Of a DNA stretch of 64,000 bases, positions 7,382 to 16,083 are shown piece after piece. Within the stretch, counting starts at the first letter, position 1. Each line of letters opens with the position of its first letter. The stretch is from positions 5,220,501 to 5,284,500 of the forward strand of contig NZ_CP128846.1 in NCBI RefSeq assembly GCF_030388665.1. The letters are read 5' to 3'. The position numbers were made by a program, and so were the translations under genes. The notes beneath the pieces are model-generated. The model saw only the letters and a program-made list of their open reading frames with translations, had not been told where the DNA came from and did no database searches. This DNA comes from Streptomyces flavofungini. Its GTDB lineage: Bacteria > Actinomycetota > Actinomycetes > Streptomycetales > Streptomycetaceae.

Positions 7382-7903
7382 ATGGCTGCCGCGAAGAAGA
7401 CCGCCAAGAGCACCGCCGCCACCGCGACGATCGGTAAGACCGGGACGACCGAGGTGGCCGAGAAGCACGAGGGGTTCACCGAGGAGGAGCGCGCGGCCAT
7501 GAAGGAGCGCGCCAAGGAGTTGAAGGCCGCCTCGCGGCGCGGCTCGCGCTCGGCCAAGTCGGCCAAGGCGGACGGTGAGAGCGACGTCCTCGCGAAGATC
7601 GCCGAGATGCCGGAGGCGGACCGCGTCCTCGCGGCCCGAGTCCACGAGATCGTCAAGGCGAACGCCCCCGAGCTGACGCCGAAGCTCTGGTACGGGATGC
7701 CCGCGTACGCCAGGAACGGCAAGGTCCTCTGCTTCTTCCAGGCCGCGCACAAGTTCAAGTCGCGCTACGCCACGCTGGGCTTCAGCGATGAGGCGAGGGG
7801 GCTCGACGACGGCACCATGTGGCCGACCGTCTTCGCCCTGACGACGCTGACCGCCGCCGACGAGGACCGGATCGGCCGGCTCGTCAAGACGGCGGTCGGC
7901 TGA
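7382..7903 (+). CDS. DUF1801 (iron-chaperone-like YdhG/YjdI) domain protein
   Basis: 173 residues from ATG 7382, chosen because GAGAGG precedes it at a suitable distance; an in-frame start at 7262 would add 40 residues. The first 75 residues are Lys/Ala/Glu-rich and histone-like ([18 protein letters not shown]). The rest carries the DUF1801 pattern: [33 protein letters not shown], then [11 protein letters not shown]. Solved members have a frataxin-like or YdhG fold; function is unsettled. The basic N-terminal tail could bind nucleic acid, which is an inference. Confidence 0.8.
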   Translation: MAAAKKTAKSTAATATIGKTGTTEVAEKHEGFTEEERAAMKERAKELKAASRRGSRSAKSAKADGESDVLAKIAEMPEADRVLAARVHEIVKANAPELTPKLWYGMPAYARNGKVLCFFQAAHKFKSRYATLGFSDEARGLDDGTMWPTVFALTTLTAADEDRIGRLVKTAVG

Positions 7904-7963
7904 GGCGGCCGCCGGGCGCGGTCCTCACCACCCCGCTGCCCGCCGGTCAGCGGCTGCGTGGGC

Positions 7964-9514
7964 TCAGCCGTAGGTCTCCCAACGGCGCCCCACGGTGTCG
8001 TACGTGTACCGGGGCAGGCCCTTGATGGCGCTGGTGCGGAACGGACGGCCGTCGTCGTCGATCCGCACGGTGCCCTTGCGGCCCTGGGAGGACCAGTCCA
8101 GCTCCAGGTACCAGCGGCAGTCGCACGCGCTGGTCCCTGCCGTGACCAGCAACACCTCGGGGTCCTTCGCCGAGACGCGGTAGGGCATGCGCACGGCCGG
8201 GATCGGCGTGCCGGAGTCGTTCCCGGCCACCGCGCGGGCGATGGGGCGGTCCTTGTCCAGGTCCACGGCGAAGGACCGGGGGGTGATGGAGCCGCCGCAC
8301 CCCTGGTCCATGGCGTACGCGTTGCCCTCGACCGGCGCCGTACGACCCACCACGCGCACGCGCAGCGCCTCCAGTACGACGGCCGTGTCGCTGCGGCCCT
8401 GCACCGAGAGTTGGACGAGCGTCTCGCCGCCGTGCACCGCGTCCTGCGTGGCCACCCAGGGCGCCGCGTCCTGCGGGACAGGGGGCGGGGGGACCTGGCT
8501 CGGCGGCTTGGCGACGACGTAGTCGTGATCGCAGCCGAGCTTCCAGGCCTGGGAGTTGACGGACCAGGTGAGCGGCTGGCCGGCAGGCTGTTTCCCGCGT
8601 GGCGGGGCGGATGCCGCGCCGGACGGACGAGAGGCGCCCGGCTTCTTCTTCGAGTCCTTTGAGTTCTTCGAGTTCTTCGAGTCCTTCGGGGCGGCGGAGC
8701 CGGAAGGCCGCTCGGAGTCGGGGGCGGTGCCGCTCGGGTCGGGTGAGGCGCCCCGTCGCTCCGGCGCCGCGGCCTCCGTCGTACCGGTGCCCCGGTCAGG
8801 ACCGTCGGCGGACGCCCGCCGCCCGTCCGGCAGCACGGAGAAGGCCCCGAGCGTCGCGAGTACGGCACAGGCGGAGGCCAGCCCGACCACGAGGCGTCTG
8901 CGGCGGTACCAGGGGCGGCGCGGGGGCGAGGGCGGGGGCGCGCCGGGGGGTCCGTGCGGCCCGGGTGGTCCGGGTGGTCCGGACGCGGGGGCCGTTTCGA
9001 CGACCGGGCTGCCGTCGGCCTTCACGTCTGTGTCCGGCTCGGTGGTGCCCTCCACGTCTGTGTCCGGCTCGGTGGTGCTGTCCAGGTCCGTGTCCGGCTC
9101 GGTGGTGCTGTCCAGGTCCGTGTCCGGCTCGGTGGCGTTCTCCCCTTCCGTGTCCGCTCCGCCTGCCGCGTCGTTCCCGGCTTGGGCCGCCGTGGCGTCG
9201 GGCGTGCTCTCCGTCGCTTCCGTCGCTTCCGTCGTACGAGGCCGACGGCGGGCTGCCACTGCCAGGAGCCAGCGGCGGTGGAGTTCCAGGCGTTGCTCCG
9301 AGGTCGCCCCGCACAGGGCCGCGAAGCGTTCCACGGGGGCGAAGTCGAGCGGTACCGCGTCGCCCGCGCAGTAGCGGTGCAGCGTCGACGTGTTCATGCC
9401 CAGACGGCGGGCCAGCGAGCCATAGCTCCGGTCCGTGCCCTCCTTCAACGCCCGCAGCAGCGCCGCGAACTCCGCCACGTCGTCGATGCCGTCGCCGTCG
9501 CCCTGTGCCGACAC
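7964..9514 (-). CDS. membrane-anchored XRE helix-turn-helix protein with extracytoplasmic domain
   Basis: 516 residues from GTG 9514, which has GGAGG five bases upstream. Residues 10-60 form an XRE-type helix-turn-helix (SYGSLARRLGMNTSTLHRYCAG). Next is an acidic linker with four near-identical TEPDTDLDST-type repeats, a Pro/Gly-rich stretch, one membrane span (VVGLASACAVLATLGAFSV), a Ser/Lys/Asp-rich spacer (KDSKNSKNSKDSKKK) and a C-terminal beta-rich domain outside the membrane with Cys residues (KLGCDHD, DQGCGG, ACDCRW). The order suggests a one-component sensor that reads an outside signal and binds DNA inside. The ligand is unknown. It converges with the DUF1801 gene. Confidence 0.8.
   Translation of the reverse strand: MSAQGDGDGIDDVAEFAALLRALKEGTDRSYGSLARRLGMNTSTLHRYCAGDAVPLDFAPVERFAALCGATSEQRLELHRRWLLAVAARRRPRTTEATEATESTPDATAAQAGNDAAGGADTEGENATEPDTDLDSTTEPDTDLDSTTEPDTDVEGTTEPDTDVKADGSPVVETAPASGPPGPPGPHGPPGAPPPSPPRRPWYRRRRLVVGLASACAVLATLGAFSVLPDGRRASADGPDRGTGTTEAAAPERRGASPDPSGTAPDSERPSGSAAPKDSKNSKNSKDSKKKPGASRPSGAASAPPRGKQPAGQPLTWSVNSQAWKLGCDHDYVVAKPPSQVPPPPVPQDAAPWVATQDAVHGGETLVQLSVQGRSDTAVVLEALRVRVVGRTAPVEGNAYAMDQGCGGSITPRSFAVDLDKDRPIARAVAGNDSGTPIPAVRMPYRVSAKDPEVLLVTAGTSACDCRWYLELDWSSQGRKGTVRIDDDGRPFRTSAIKGLPRYTYDTVGRRWETYG
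9023..9145. repeat. 30-bp tandem repeat, four units, in the XRE protein linker
   Basis: Four copies of a 30-bp unit containing GTGTCCGGCTCGGTGGTG code the four TEPDTD(L/V) ten-residue repeats of the acidic linker. The middle two copies are identical or nearly so, pointing to recent slippage or recombination. Repeat number is expected to vary between strains. Confidence 0.8.
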
Positions 9515-9541
9515 GGGTCCTCCGTCCTCGTACGACCCCAC

Positions 9542-9792
9542 CCGGCCCGGGACGGTATCCCAGGCACCTCATATACCTGCACGTCAGATGGGCTGGGATG
9601 GTTCCACCGTGCCCGATCGGCCGTAGGTTGTTGCGCTTGGCCGCCGTGACCGTTGATGCTCTTGGTGCCGCACCGACCAGGCCCGCACCGACCGGGCCAC
9701 CATCGACCAGGCCCGCACCGGCCAGGCCCGCGCCGACCGGTCGACCTCGTCGCGGCATCCACGTCCACGCACTCACCCTCGGGGGATCACCC
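9542..9792. other. intergenic region with 15-bp tandem repeats (9670-9744)
   Basis: Divergent promoter region between the XRE protein and the secreted protein. Five units of 15 bp (GCACCGACCAGGCCC and variants) run from 9670 to 9744. GGGGGATCACCC at 9781-9792 holds the ribosome binding site of the next gene. No RNA gene or conserved small ORF was recognised. Confidence 0.6.
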
Positions 9793-10416
9793 ATGTCCAT
9801 GCGCATCCGAACCAGCGCCTGCACCGCACTCGCCGTCGCCGCCCTCGCGGCGGGCACGGTCCTCACCGCACCGGCCGCCGGCGCCGCGCCGAAGGCCGCC
9901 GCGCCCAAGTTCCTGTCGGCGTCCCAGCTGCCGCCGCACGCGTCGTCGTCGTGGACCGCCGGGCCGGTCAAGGGCGGGTTCCCGGAGGGCCTCGGCGTCT
10001 GCGTGAGCACGGAGGGCGTGCCCTCCTACGACTACCGGCACCGGGAGTTCCGCACCGACCTGGACACCAACGCCGTGCAGCTGACCGTCGTGGCGGACAC
10101 GGCCGCCCACGCCAAGGCCCTGGCGAAGCACTACGACGACCTGATCCGCACCTGCGCCGACCGCATCGAGCAGGGCTCGCCCGACATCGAGGCCGAGGGC
10201 CGGGACTACGGCAAGCTGCCGGTCGAGGAGGGCGCCCGCGTCCGCGGCGTGCACACCGAGTCGTCCGGGGGCGCCACCGACATCGCGCTGCTGTCGGTCG
10301 GGCGGGACGGCCGGACCGTCACCGTCGTGCAGTGGGCGCAGCTGGGCGACTTCGGCGACGCGCCCGTGGCCGCCTTCAAGAAGACCACGACCACGGCCGT
10401 CAACAAGCTGTACTGA
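9793..10416 (+). CDS. secreted protein of unknown function (PknH-sensor-like)
   Basis: 207 residues from ATG 9793; GGGGGA eight bases upstream decides the start. A Sec signal peptide is clear (RIRTSACTALAVAALAAGTVL, cleavage near APAAGA-AP). The mature part has two Cys (GVCVSTEG and IRTCADRIEQ) spaced as in a disulfide and a TVVADTAAHAKALAKHYDDLI helix. The layout recalls the extracellular PknH-like sensor domain found in actinobacterial lipoproteins, but I do not claim membership. The gene is single and ends at a strong terminator. Confidence 0.75.
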   Translation: MSMRIRTSACTALAVAALAAGTVLTAPAAGAAPKAAAPKFLSASQLPPHASSSWTAGPVKGGFPEGLGVCVSTEGVPSYDYRHREFRTDLDTNAVQLTVVADTAAHAKALAKHYDDLIRTCADRIEQGSPDIEAEGRDYGKLPVEEGARVRGVHTESSGGATDIALLSVGRDGRTVTVVQWAQLGDFGDAPVAAFKKTTTTAVNKLY

Positions 10417-10439
10417 CCGGGCGGCCACTGAGCGTGGCC

Positions 10440-10478
10440 GGGGCCGTCCTCCCGTCACGGGGGCGGGAGGACGGCCCC
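10440..10478. terminator. strong hairpin terminator
   Basis: A perfect 15-bp stem (GGGGCCGTCCTCCCG at 10440-10454, its complement at 10464-10478) with a 9-nt loop, between the ends of two convergent genes. It can serve both directions. Confidence 0.8.
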
Positions 10479-10517
10479 GCATCCGTCATGCCTCGGCGAG
10501 GGCCGTCAGGAAACGGG

Positions 10518-12851
10518 CTAGCCCAGGGAAGCCCACTCCTTCCAGTACTGCGCTTCGCCGAACGCGGCCCGGTTGCTGAACGTCCCGTTCCCCTTGCCCG
10601 CGTTGAGCCACAGGCGGCCGCTCGTGTCGCGCGCCAGCAAGTCGTGCTGGCCGTCGCCGTTGACGTCACCGGCGCCGATGACGTCCTTGTACGAGGCGCC
10701 CCAGTCCTTGAAGACGCGCACCCGGTCCTTGAGCTTGCCGGTGCGCAGGCCGTCGTAGCGCCACAGCTCGCCGGACTTGTCGAGGGCGAGGACGTCGCCG
10801 ACGCCGTCGCCGTTGAGGTCGCCGGCGCCGATGACGCGGGTGTAGCCGGTCCAGGCGGAGCGGATCTTCACGCGGGGCTTGAAGGCGCCCGCGCCGCCCG
10901 AGCCACCTGTGCCGCCTGTGCCGTCGTGGGCGTACAGGTACACGTTCCCGGTGGTCTTGTCGCGGGCCAGCAGGTCCGGGCGGCCGTCGCCGGTCTGGTC
11001 GCCGCTCGCGAGGAGCGTGTCGTACTTGCTCCAGTCCCGGGCGAGCCGCTTGTACGGCGAGTCCGGTGTGGGCAGGCCGCCGCACACCGGGGTGTAGAGG
11101 CGGGCCTCGCCTCCGGGCAGTCGCACGATCAGGTCGTTGCAGCGGTCCCCGTCGGCGTCGCCGAACGGCACGACGCGTGTCCTGTCGTCCCAGGGGGAGG
11201 CGTAGAACGTCTCCGTGGGGTTGGTGGTGTCGCCCGTGTACAGCTTCATCGAGTCGCTGAGCGACAGGCCCACGACGTCCCCTCGGGAGTCGTCGGCGTA
11301 GTCGTGCCACTTCGGTGTGGCGCGGGTGCCCGTGGTCGCCGTGTACGCGGCGCGCTTGCCGTCCGCGGTCTGCTGCGTCCACACCGCGACGGGGCGGCCC
11401 TTGCCGCCGACTGCCACGAGGCCCCTGCTCGCGCTGTCCTTCGTCCGCGCGCTGAGCGTGCGCGGCTTGGACGGGTCGCCGCCCTTGAGGGTCTGCGCGA
11501 CGAAATCGCGGCGGACGGTCCGGCCGAGCTCGAAGCGCCGCTGGGTGTACGTGACGACGACCGTGCCGTCGGCCGTGGCCGCCGCGCCCAGGGAGTCGGA
11601 GTCCACGTACGGGGCGAGCTTGCGGGTCGTGCCCCAACTGCCCTTGTCGGCCGGACGGGTGGCGATGCCCGGGGTGTCCTTGCCGATGAAGCCGACCGCT
11701 GTGACGTCGCCGTCCGGGGTGGTGACAAGATCGGCGGGGGCGTACGTCCGTGCCCCCACCCCGGTCTGCTCCACCGCGCCCCACTCGGCCGCTCCGGCCG
11801 TCTTGCGGGCGTAGCCGCCGCCGTTCGCGAGCAGGTGGAAGCCGCCCTTCGGGTGCGCGGAGAACGCGACCTGCTTCGGCTTCTCGCCGAGCTGCGGCAC
11901 GTCGCGCGGTGCGCTCCAGGAGGAGCCGTCGGCCGCGGGCTTCTCCAGGAACTTGTAGTGCCACTTGTACGCCGACGGGTCCGGGTCCACACCGTCTCCG
12001 GTGTAGTAGCTGTTGCCGCCCCAGATCACGCCGACGGTGCCCGAGGGGTCCACGGCCACGCGCAGGTCCCACAGGACGTAGTTGTAGACGTTGTCGTCGC
12101 GGACGATCGGGTCGGGCAGCTGGTCGAGGGTCTTCGGCGCGGACCACTCGCCGTCCGGGCCGGTGCGGTCGACGACCGTCAGACGGTGGTCGGCGTCCAT
12201 CCACGCGACGGCCTGGTGGCCCTCGGCGTTGGCGGCGAGCGTGGTCAACTGCGTGCGCATGTGCACCCAGTCGCGGGCGAGCGTGCCGGTGGCGATGTCC
12301 TCGGCGGGCCCGAAGTCCTTGCTGTCCGCGGCGAGACGGGACAGCTTCAGGGTGCGGCTGCCGCCGTCGCCCGCGTCCGTCCACGACAGGAGCGAGACCG
12401 CGCCGTCGTCGGTGCGCTGGAGCGTGGCGCCGTCCGGCGCGGGGACGGCGGTGCCCCACGTGGTGCCGCCCGCGGGCCGCACCGCGACGACGGTCTTGCC
12501 GTCCTGCGTGAACAGCCCGGCGACCGTACCGCCCGAGGTCGCCTTCAGGTCGACGACTCCGGTGACACCGGGCAGTTCCTTGGGCGCGGCCCAGGGGCCA
12601 AGGCCGGCCGGGACGGCGTTCACGGGCGCGGGCGCCTTCGTGGCCGTCGTGGTGGGTGCGGTGGGCGTGGCCGCCTGGGCGCCCGGTGCGGCGGCGCCCA
12701 GGGCGAGGGCGGAGACGAGGGCTCCGCCCAGGAGGGCCGAACTGCCCGCTCCACCGGTGGTGGTGGTTCTGCCGGTCCTACTGGTCCTGCCGGTCCTGTT
12801 GGCTCTGCTGGTTCTGTTGGCTCTGCTCGTTCTGTTGCTTCTGCCGGACAT
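10518..12851 (-). CDS. secreted FG-GAP/VCBS repeat protein
   Basis: 777 residues. The first 30 residues have Arg at every third position (NRTSRA repeats), then a signal-peptide core (ALLGGALVSALALGAAAPGAQA). The middle is a beta-propeller-like region with repeated VxWxD and blade ends; the C-terminus has FG-GAP units with Ca-binding loops: DADGDRCNDL, DQTGDGRPDL, DLNGDGVGDV, DVNGDGQHDL. Such proteins are exported and may bind polymers or surfaces. Its ATG lies 2 bp after the stop of the preceding FG-GAP gene (TGA-CC-ATG), so the two are translationally coupled. The first nine Arg codons are all AGA or AGG. Confidence 0.85.
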   Translation of the reverse strand: MSGRSNRTSRANRTSRANRTGRTSRTGRTTTTGGAGSSALLGGALVSALALGAAAPGAQAATPTAPTTTATKAPAPVNAVPAGLGPWAAPKELPGVTGVVDLKATSGGTVAGLFTQDGKTVVAVRPAGGTTWGTAVPAPDGATLQRTDDGAVSLLSWTDAGDGGSRTLKLSRLAADSKDFGPAEDIATGTLARDWVHMRTQLTTLAANAEGHQAVAWMDADHRLTVVDRTGPDGEWSAPKTLDQLPDPIVRDDNVYNYVLWDLRVAVDPSGTVGVIWGGNSYYTGDGVDPDPSAYKWHYKFLEKPAADGSSWSAPRDVPQLGEKPKQVAFSAHPKGGFHLLANGGGYARKTAGAAEWGAVEQTGVGARTYAPADLVTTPDGDVTAVGFIGKDTPGIATRPADKGSWGTTRKLAPYVDSDSLGAAATADGTVVVTYTQRRFELGRTVRRDFVAQTLKGGDPSKPRTLSARTKDSASRGLVAVGGKGRPVAVWTQQTADGKRAAYTATTGTRATPKWHDYADDSRGDVVGLSLSDSMKLYTGDTTNPTETFYASPWDDRTRVVPFGDADGDRCNDLIVRLPGGEARLYTPVCGGLPTPDSPYKRLARDWSKYDTLLASGDQTGDGRPDLLARDKTTGNVYLYAHDGTGGTGGSGGAGAFKPRVKIRSAWTGYTRVIGAGDLNGDGVGDVLALDKSGELWRYDGLRTGKLKDRVRVFKDWGASYKDVIGAGDVNGDGQHDLLARDTSGRLWLNAGKGNGTFSNRAAFGEAQYWKEWASLG

Positions 12852-12853
12852 GG

Positions 12854-14347
12854 TCAGCCCGCCATCCGGTAGCCGAAGTTGCCGCCGGTCGCGGGGCCGC
12901 CGACCGTGCCGAGGTGGAAGCTGGTGGCTCCCTCGCCGGTGACACCGGTCGCGCCGGTGGCGAGCTTCCAGACGCGGCCCTTGAAGCCGTCCTCGCCGTT
13001 GCCGCCGACGTACAGCTCCTTGGCGCCGTCCGTGCCCGAGTCGACCAGGGCCACCGAGGCGCCGAAGTGGTCGTCCTTCTCCGAAGTGCTCGGTATGCCA
13101 CGGGAGTTCTGGGTGAACGTGGCGGCGCCCGTCCCCGTGATCCCGTCGGCGCTGCCGCGCAGCACGGTGATGGCGCCCGAGCCGGTGGCGGCGGCGTCGG
13201 AACCGGTCTCGTACGAGGCGCCGACGATCAGGTCCGCGTACCCGTCCTTGTCGGTGTCGCCGACGGCGACCGACGAGCCGAACTTGTCGCCCGCCTCATC
13301 GACGCCGGGGACGCCCGCGCTGGCCTGCGTGTACGCGCGGGACTTCACGGTGGTGCTGACGCCGTCCTTGCCGCCGTACGTCACGTAGACCTTGTTCTGC
13401 TCGGGGTAGCCCGTGACCAGGTCCTGGTAGCCGTCCTTGTTCAGGTCGCCGAACGCCGAGGGCAGGTAGTTCTCGTGCTGGTACGGCCCCCCGAACTCGC
13501 TGCCCTTGACCCAGCCTCCGGCGGAGCCCTTCAGGACGACGCCGCCCGGCTTGCCGCTGCCGAGGACAACGCCACCGCTGGCCACGACGTCGTCGATGCC
13601 GTCGCCCGTGAGGTCGCCCACGTACACCGTGCCGATGACGAGCTTGTCCTCCTTGTCCACGGCGCGGTGCCACACCCCGGCCGGCTTGCCCGTGGCGCGG
13701 TTCAGCGGGCCGAGCAGGGCCGTGACGCCGTAGGAACGGCCGTCGGCGGCACGGCTCACGAAGTCGTCGACGCCGTCGCCGTTGACGTCACCCACGCCCA
13801 TGCCGCCGCCGAGCAGCTTCGGCGAGGCCGAGGTGTAGTTGCCGGGCGGAAGTTCGGTGCCCTCGCCGGTGATGCCCTCCTCGCTGCCCCACAGGACCAT
13901 GTTCTTCTGGAGCCAGTGCACGACCAGGTCGTCGTACCCGTCGCCGTCCAGGTCGCCCGCGGCGCTGACCTCGCGCCACTTCGCGTCCTCGACCGGCTCG
14001 CCCGGGACGCCCGGCGTGGCCTGGCTGAGAATGCCCGACGTCTCGTACTTCAGGCCCGTCGCCGAGCCGTACGCCACGGTGACGACGCCCGCGCGCTTGA
14101 TGTCGCCCACGGCGGCGGTGTGGGCGCCGATGGCGAGGTCCTGGTAACCGTCGCCGTTGAAGTCGGCCTTGTCGCCCCCCTGCGCGGCCTGCTTGCCCTG
14201 TGCGATCTGGCTGCTCTGCTTGCTCTGCTTGCTCTGGTTCTTCTGTACGTCTGCCGTCGGTGCGGCCAGGGCGGCGGGTGCCAGTCCTGTCGTTCCGACG
14301 AGGGCGGCCGCGCAGACGGCGGCCGCGGTGAGCGCTCTGCGGCGCAT
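12854..14347 (-). CDS. secreted FG-GAP (integrin alpha-like) repeat protein
   Basis: 497 residues from ATG 14347, with GGGGGGACC in front. The signal peptide is RRRALTAAAVCAAALVGTTGLAPAALA. A Gln/Ser/Lys-rich spacer (QKNQSKQSKQSSQ) leads to about seven FG-GAP blades with Ca-binding loops: DFNGDGYQDL, DLDGDGYDDL, DVNGDGVDDF, DLTGDGIDDV, DLNKDGYQDL, DTDKDGYADL. This is the pattern of seven-bladed integrin-type propellers. Upstream gene of a two-gene operon with the other FG-GAP protein. Ligand unknown; a joint role at the cell surface is inferred. Confidence 0.88.
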   Translation of the reverse strand: MRRRALTAAAVCAAALVGTTGLAPAALAAPTADVQKNQSKQSKQSSQIAQGKQAAQGGDKADFNGDGYQDLAIGAHTAAVGDIKRAGVVTVAYGSATGLKYETSGILSQATPGVPGEPVEDAKWREVSAAGDLDGDGYDDLVVHWLQKNMVLWGSEEGITGEGTELPPGNYTSASPKLLGGGMGVGDVNGDGVDDFVSRAADGRSYGVTALLGPLNRATGKPAGVWHRAVDKEDKLVIGTVYVGDLTGDGIDDVVASGGVVLGSGKPGGVVLKGSAGGWVKGSEFGGPYQHENYLPSAFGDLNKDGYQDLVTGYPEQNKVYVTYGGKDGVSTTVKSRAYTQASAGVPGVDEAGDKFGSSVAVGDTDKDGYADLIVGASYETGSDAAATGSGAITVLRGSADGITGTGAATFTQNSRGIPSTSEKDDHFGASVALVDSGTDGAKELYVGGNGEDGFKGRVWKLATGATGVTGEGATSFHLGTVGGPATGGNFGYRMAG

Positions 14348-14459
14348 GTGGTCCCCCCACTTCCCATGGCGGACCGGGCGAACCGGAGGTCCGGATGCCC
14401 GGAATAGCCGCCAAAAGATCAAATCCAGCCAGATGATAAGCGGAGATGGGCGGGAACGC

Positions 14460-15827
14460 TCACGTCCGTTTCCCGTACATCAGGCGTCGCAGCAGTGTCT
14501 CCGCGGGGCCGCGCTTCCCCCGTATCTCCAGGGCGTACGCCCCCGCGACCGTCACCAGCCACACGCCGAAGGCGAAGAGCGCCATGGTCGCGCTGGTCAG
14601 GTGCTCGCCGAGGCCGAGGCCCCAGGCGGCGAGGACCGGGGCGAAGAGGAGGGAGTGGGTGAGGTAGCAGGACAGGGAGCGCTTGCCGACGGCCGAGATC
14701 GCTGTGACCGCGGTGGCGACCGGGGTCGAGGTGGCCGTCGTCGGAGTGGCCGTCGTGGCCGACCCGGCCGCCGCCGTCGCCGGACCCGGCTCTGCTTCCC
14801 GCCGCCGCTCCTGCCGCCGCGTCCACCAGTGGACGAACAGGGCCACCACCGCCACGTAGCCGAGACCGGCCGCGCTGCCCGTGACGTCCCGCAGCGCCGT
14901 CAGCGCGCCCGTCTCGCTCTCCGCGTCAGGCGGCACATCCAACGCGCCGACGTGTGCCAGGGCGGCGGGCAGTCCGCCCAGCCAGCCGATCGCGATCCCG
15001 ATGACCGCCGTGCCCCGCAGCAGCTTCAGGTGCTTGCCCGGCTCCTCCAGGATGCGGCGCCGTGCCGCCCAGAAGCCCAGCAGGAAGATGAAGCCACCGC
15101 CGGTCACGAACACGAGTGGCGCGGCCAGGCCCACCAGGTAGAAGGCGGTCGTCATGCGCGTGCCCGCCGCCGCGAGCCAGCTCTCCTCGCCCGCCCCGTA
15201 CGCCTCGCTGCCCGCGTCGGCCCCCGCGTCCCCCAGCGAGCCCAACTCGCCCTGGAACGCCGCCGTCACGACAGGCTGCAGCGCCGCCGCGACCGTCACC
15301 GTCACGGATATCCAGATCCACCACTTCAGCGCCCTGTCCCCGCGCCGCAGGAACAGCCAGCCGAGGCCGAGGCTCAGCAGTCCGTAGAACCCGATGATGT
15401 CGCCCGCCATCAGCAGCCCCGCGTGCGTGAGCCCTATGACCACCATCCACAGACTCCGCTTGCGCAGCAGCGCGGCCGCCTTCCGCTCCGACGTGCCGCT
15501 CGCCGTCTGGCGCAGATACAGCTGCATCATTCCGTACCCGAACAGGAACGCGAACAGCGGATAGATCCGGAGGTCCAGGCCCACGATCATCGCGAACTGC
15601 ACCGTGTGGTCCAGCCAGCCGCCGTTCACCGGCTGCCACCCGGACGGCCCGTGATCCGCGTTCCACAGGTGGAACGCCGTGTTCGACATCGCGATGAAGA
15701 GGAGCATCAGGCCCCGGGCCAGGTCCGGGGCGAGGGCGCGCTCGGTTGCGCGGACCCCTGTCGGGCGGGGGGCCACGGGACGGGTCGCCTTGTCGGCGGT
15801 GGTCTCGGCAGCGGTGTCGGACGTCAT
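14460..15827 (-). CDS. DUF418 multi-span membrane protein
   Basis: 455 residues with a Thr/Ala-rich cytoplasmic N-terminus and about ten membrane spans. LAPDLARGLMLLFIAMSN, the DHTVQFAMIVGLDLRIYPLFAFLFGYGMMQ region and the KRSLSCYLTHSLLFAP segment match the DUF418/YeiB family. These proteins resemble acyltransferase-3 membrane proteins in topology and are thought to act in envelope modification or transport, without proof. It lies downstream of a DUF397 gene on the same strand but 46 bp away. Confidence 0.85.
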   Translation of the reverse strand: MTSDTAAETTADKATRPVAPRPTGVRATERALAPDLARGLMLLFIAMSNTAFHLWNADHGPSGWQPVNGGWLDHTVQFAMIVGLDLRIYPLFAFLFGYGMMQLYLRQTASGTSERKAAALLRKRSLWMVVIGLTHAGLLMAGDIIGFYGLLSLGLGWLFLRRGDRALKWWIWISVTVTVAAALQPVVTAAFQGELGSLGDAGADAGSEAYGAGEESWLAAAGTRMTTAFYLVGLAAPLVFVTGGGFIFLLGFWAARRRILEEPGKHLKLLRGTAVIGIAIGWLGGLPAALAHVGALDVPPDAESETGALTALRDVTGSAAGLGYVAVVALFVHWWTRRQERRREAEPGPATAAAGSATTATPTTATSTPVATAVTAISAVGKRSLSCYLTHSLLFAPVLAAWGLGLGEHLTSATMALFAFGVWLVTVAGAYALEIRGKRGPAETLLRRLMYGKRT

Positions 15828-15873
15828 GCTTCGACGCTATGGCTGGCCCCTGGGCCTCGCGTCAGCCGATCGG

Positions 15874-16083
15874 CTATCTACGGCTACCCAAAGGTGAGTG
15901 TGCGGCGAGGAAGGCGGTCCAGGTGGCGGGGCGGAGGTGGAGGATCGGACCGGTTGGGTTCTTGGAGTCGCGTATGTGGATGACCGATGCCTCTTCGGAG
16001 GGGGTGGGGCAGGCGGCCATCTCTACGCAGTCCCCCTGGTCGCCGCTGTAGCTGCTCTTCAACCAGTTCAGACCGGTGCTCAT
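15874..16083 (-). CDS. DUF397 protein
   Basis: 69 residues with the DUF397 signature: LNWLKSSYSGDQGDCVEMA, then VIHIRDSKNPTGPILHLRPATWTAFL. In Streptomyces these small proteins are paired with an XRE regulator; one member, BldB-associated or WhiJ-associated, modulates the DNA-binding partner. Here the start overlaps the stop of the XRE gene by 4 bp (ATGA, 16080-16083), so the two are co-translated. Confidence 0.93.
   Translation of the reverse strand: MSTGLNWLKSSYSGDQGDCVEMAACPTPSEEASVIHIRDSKNPTGPILHLRPATWTAFLAAHSPLGSRR

Noticed and set aside
9951..12872. 973-codon plus-strand frame
   Set aside because: Antisense to the FG-GAP protein and out of frame with the secreted protein; VAVDVTGADD-like repeats are the reverse reading of the Ca-binding repeats.
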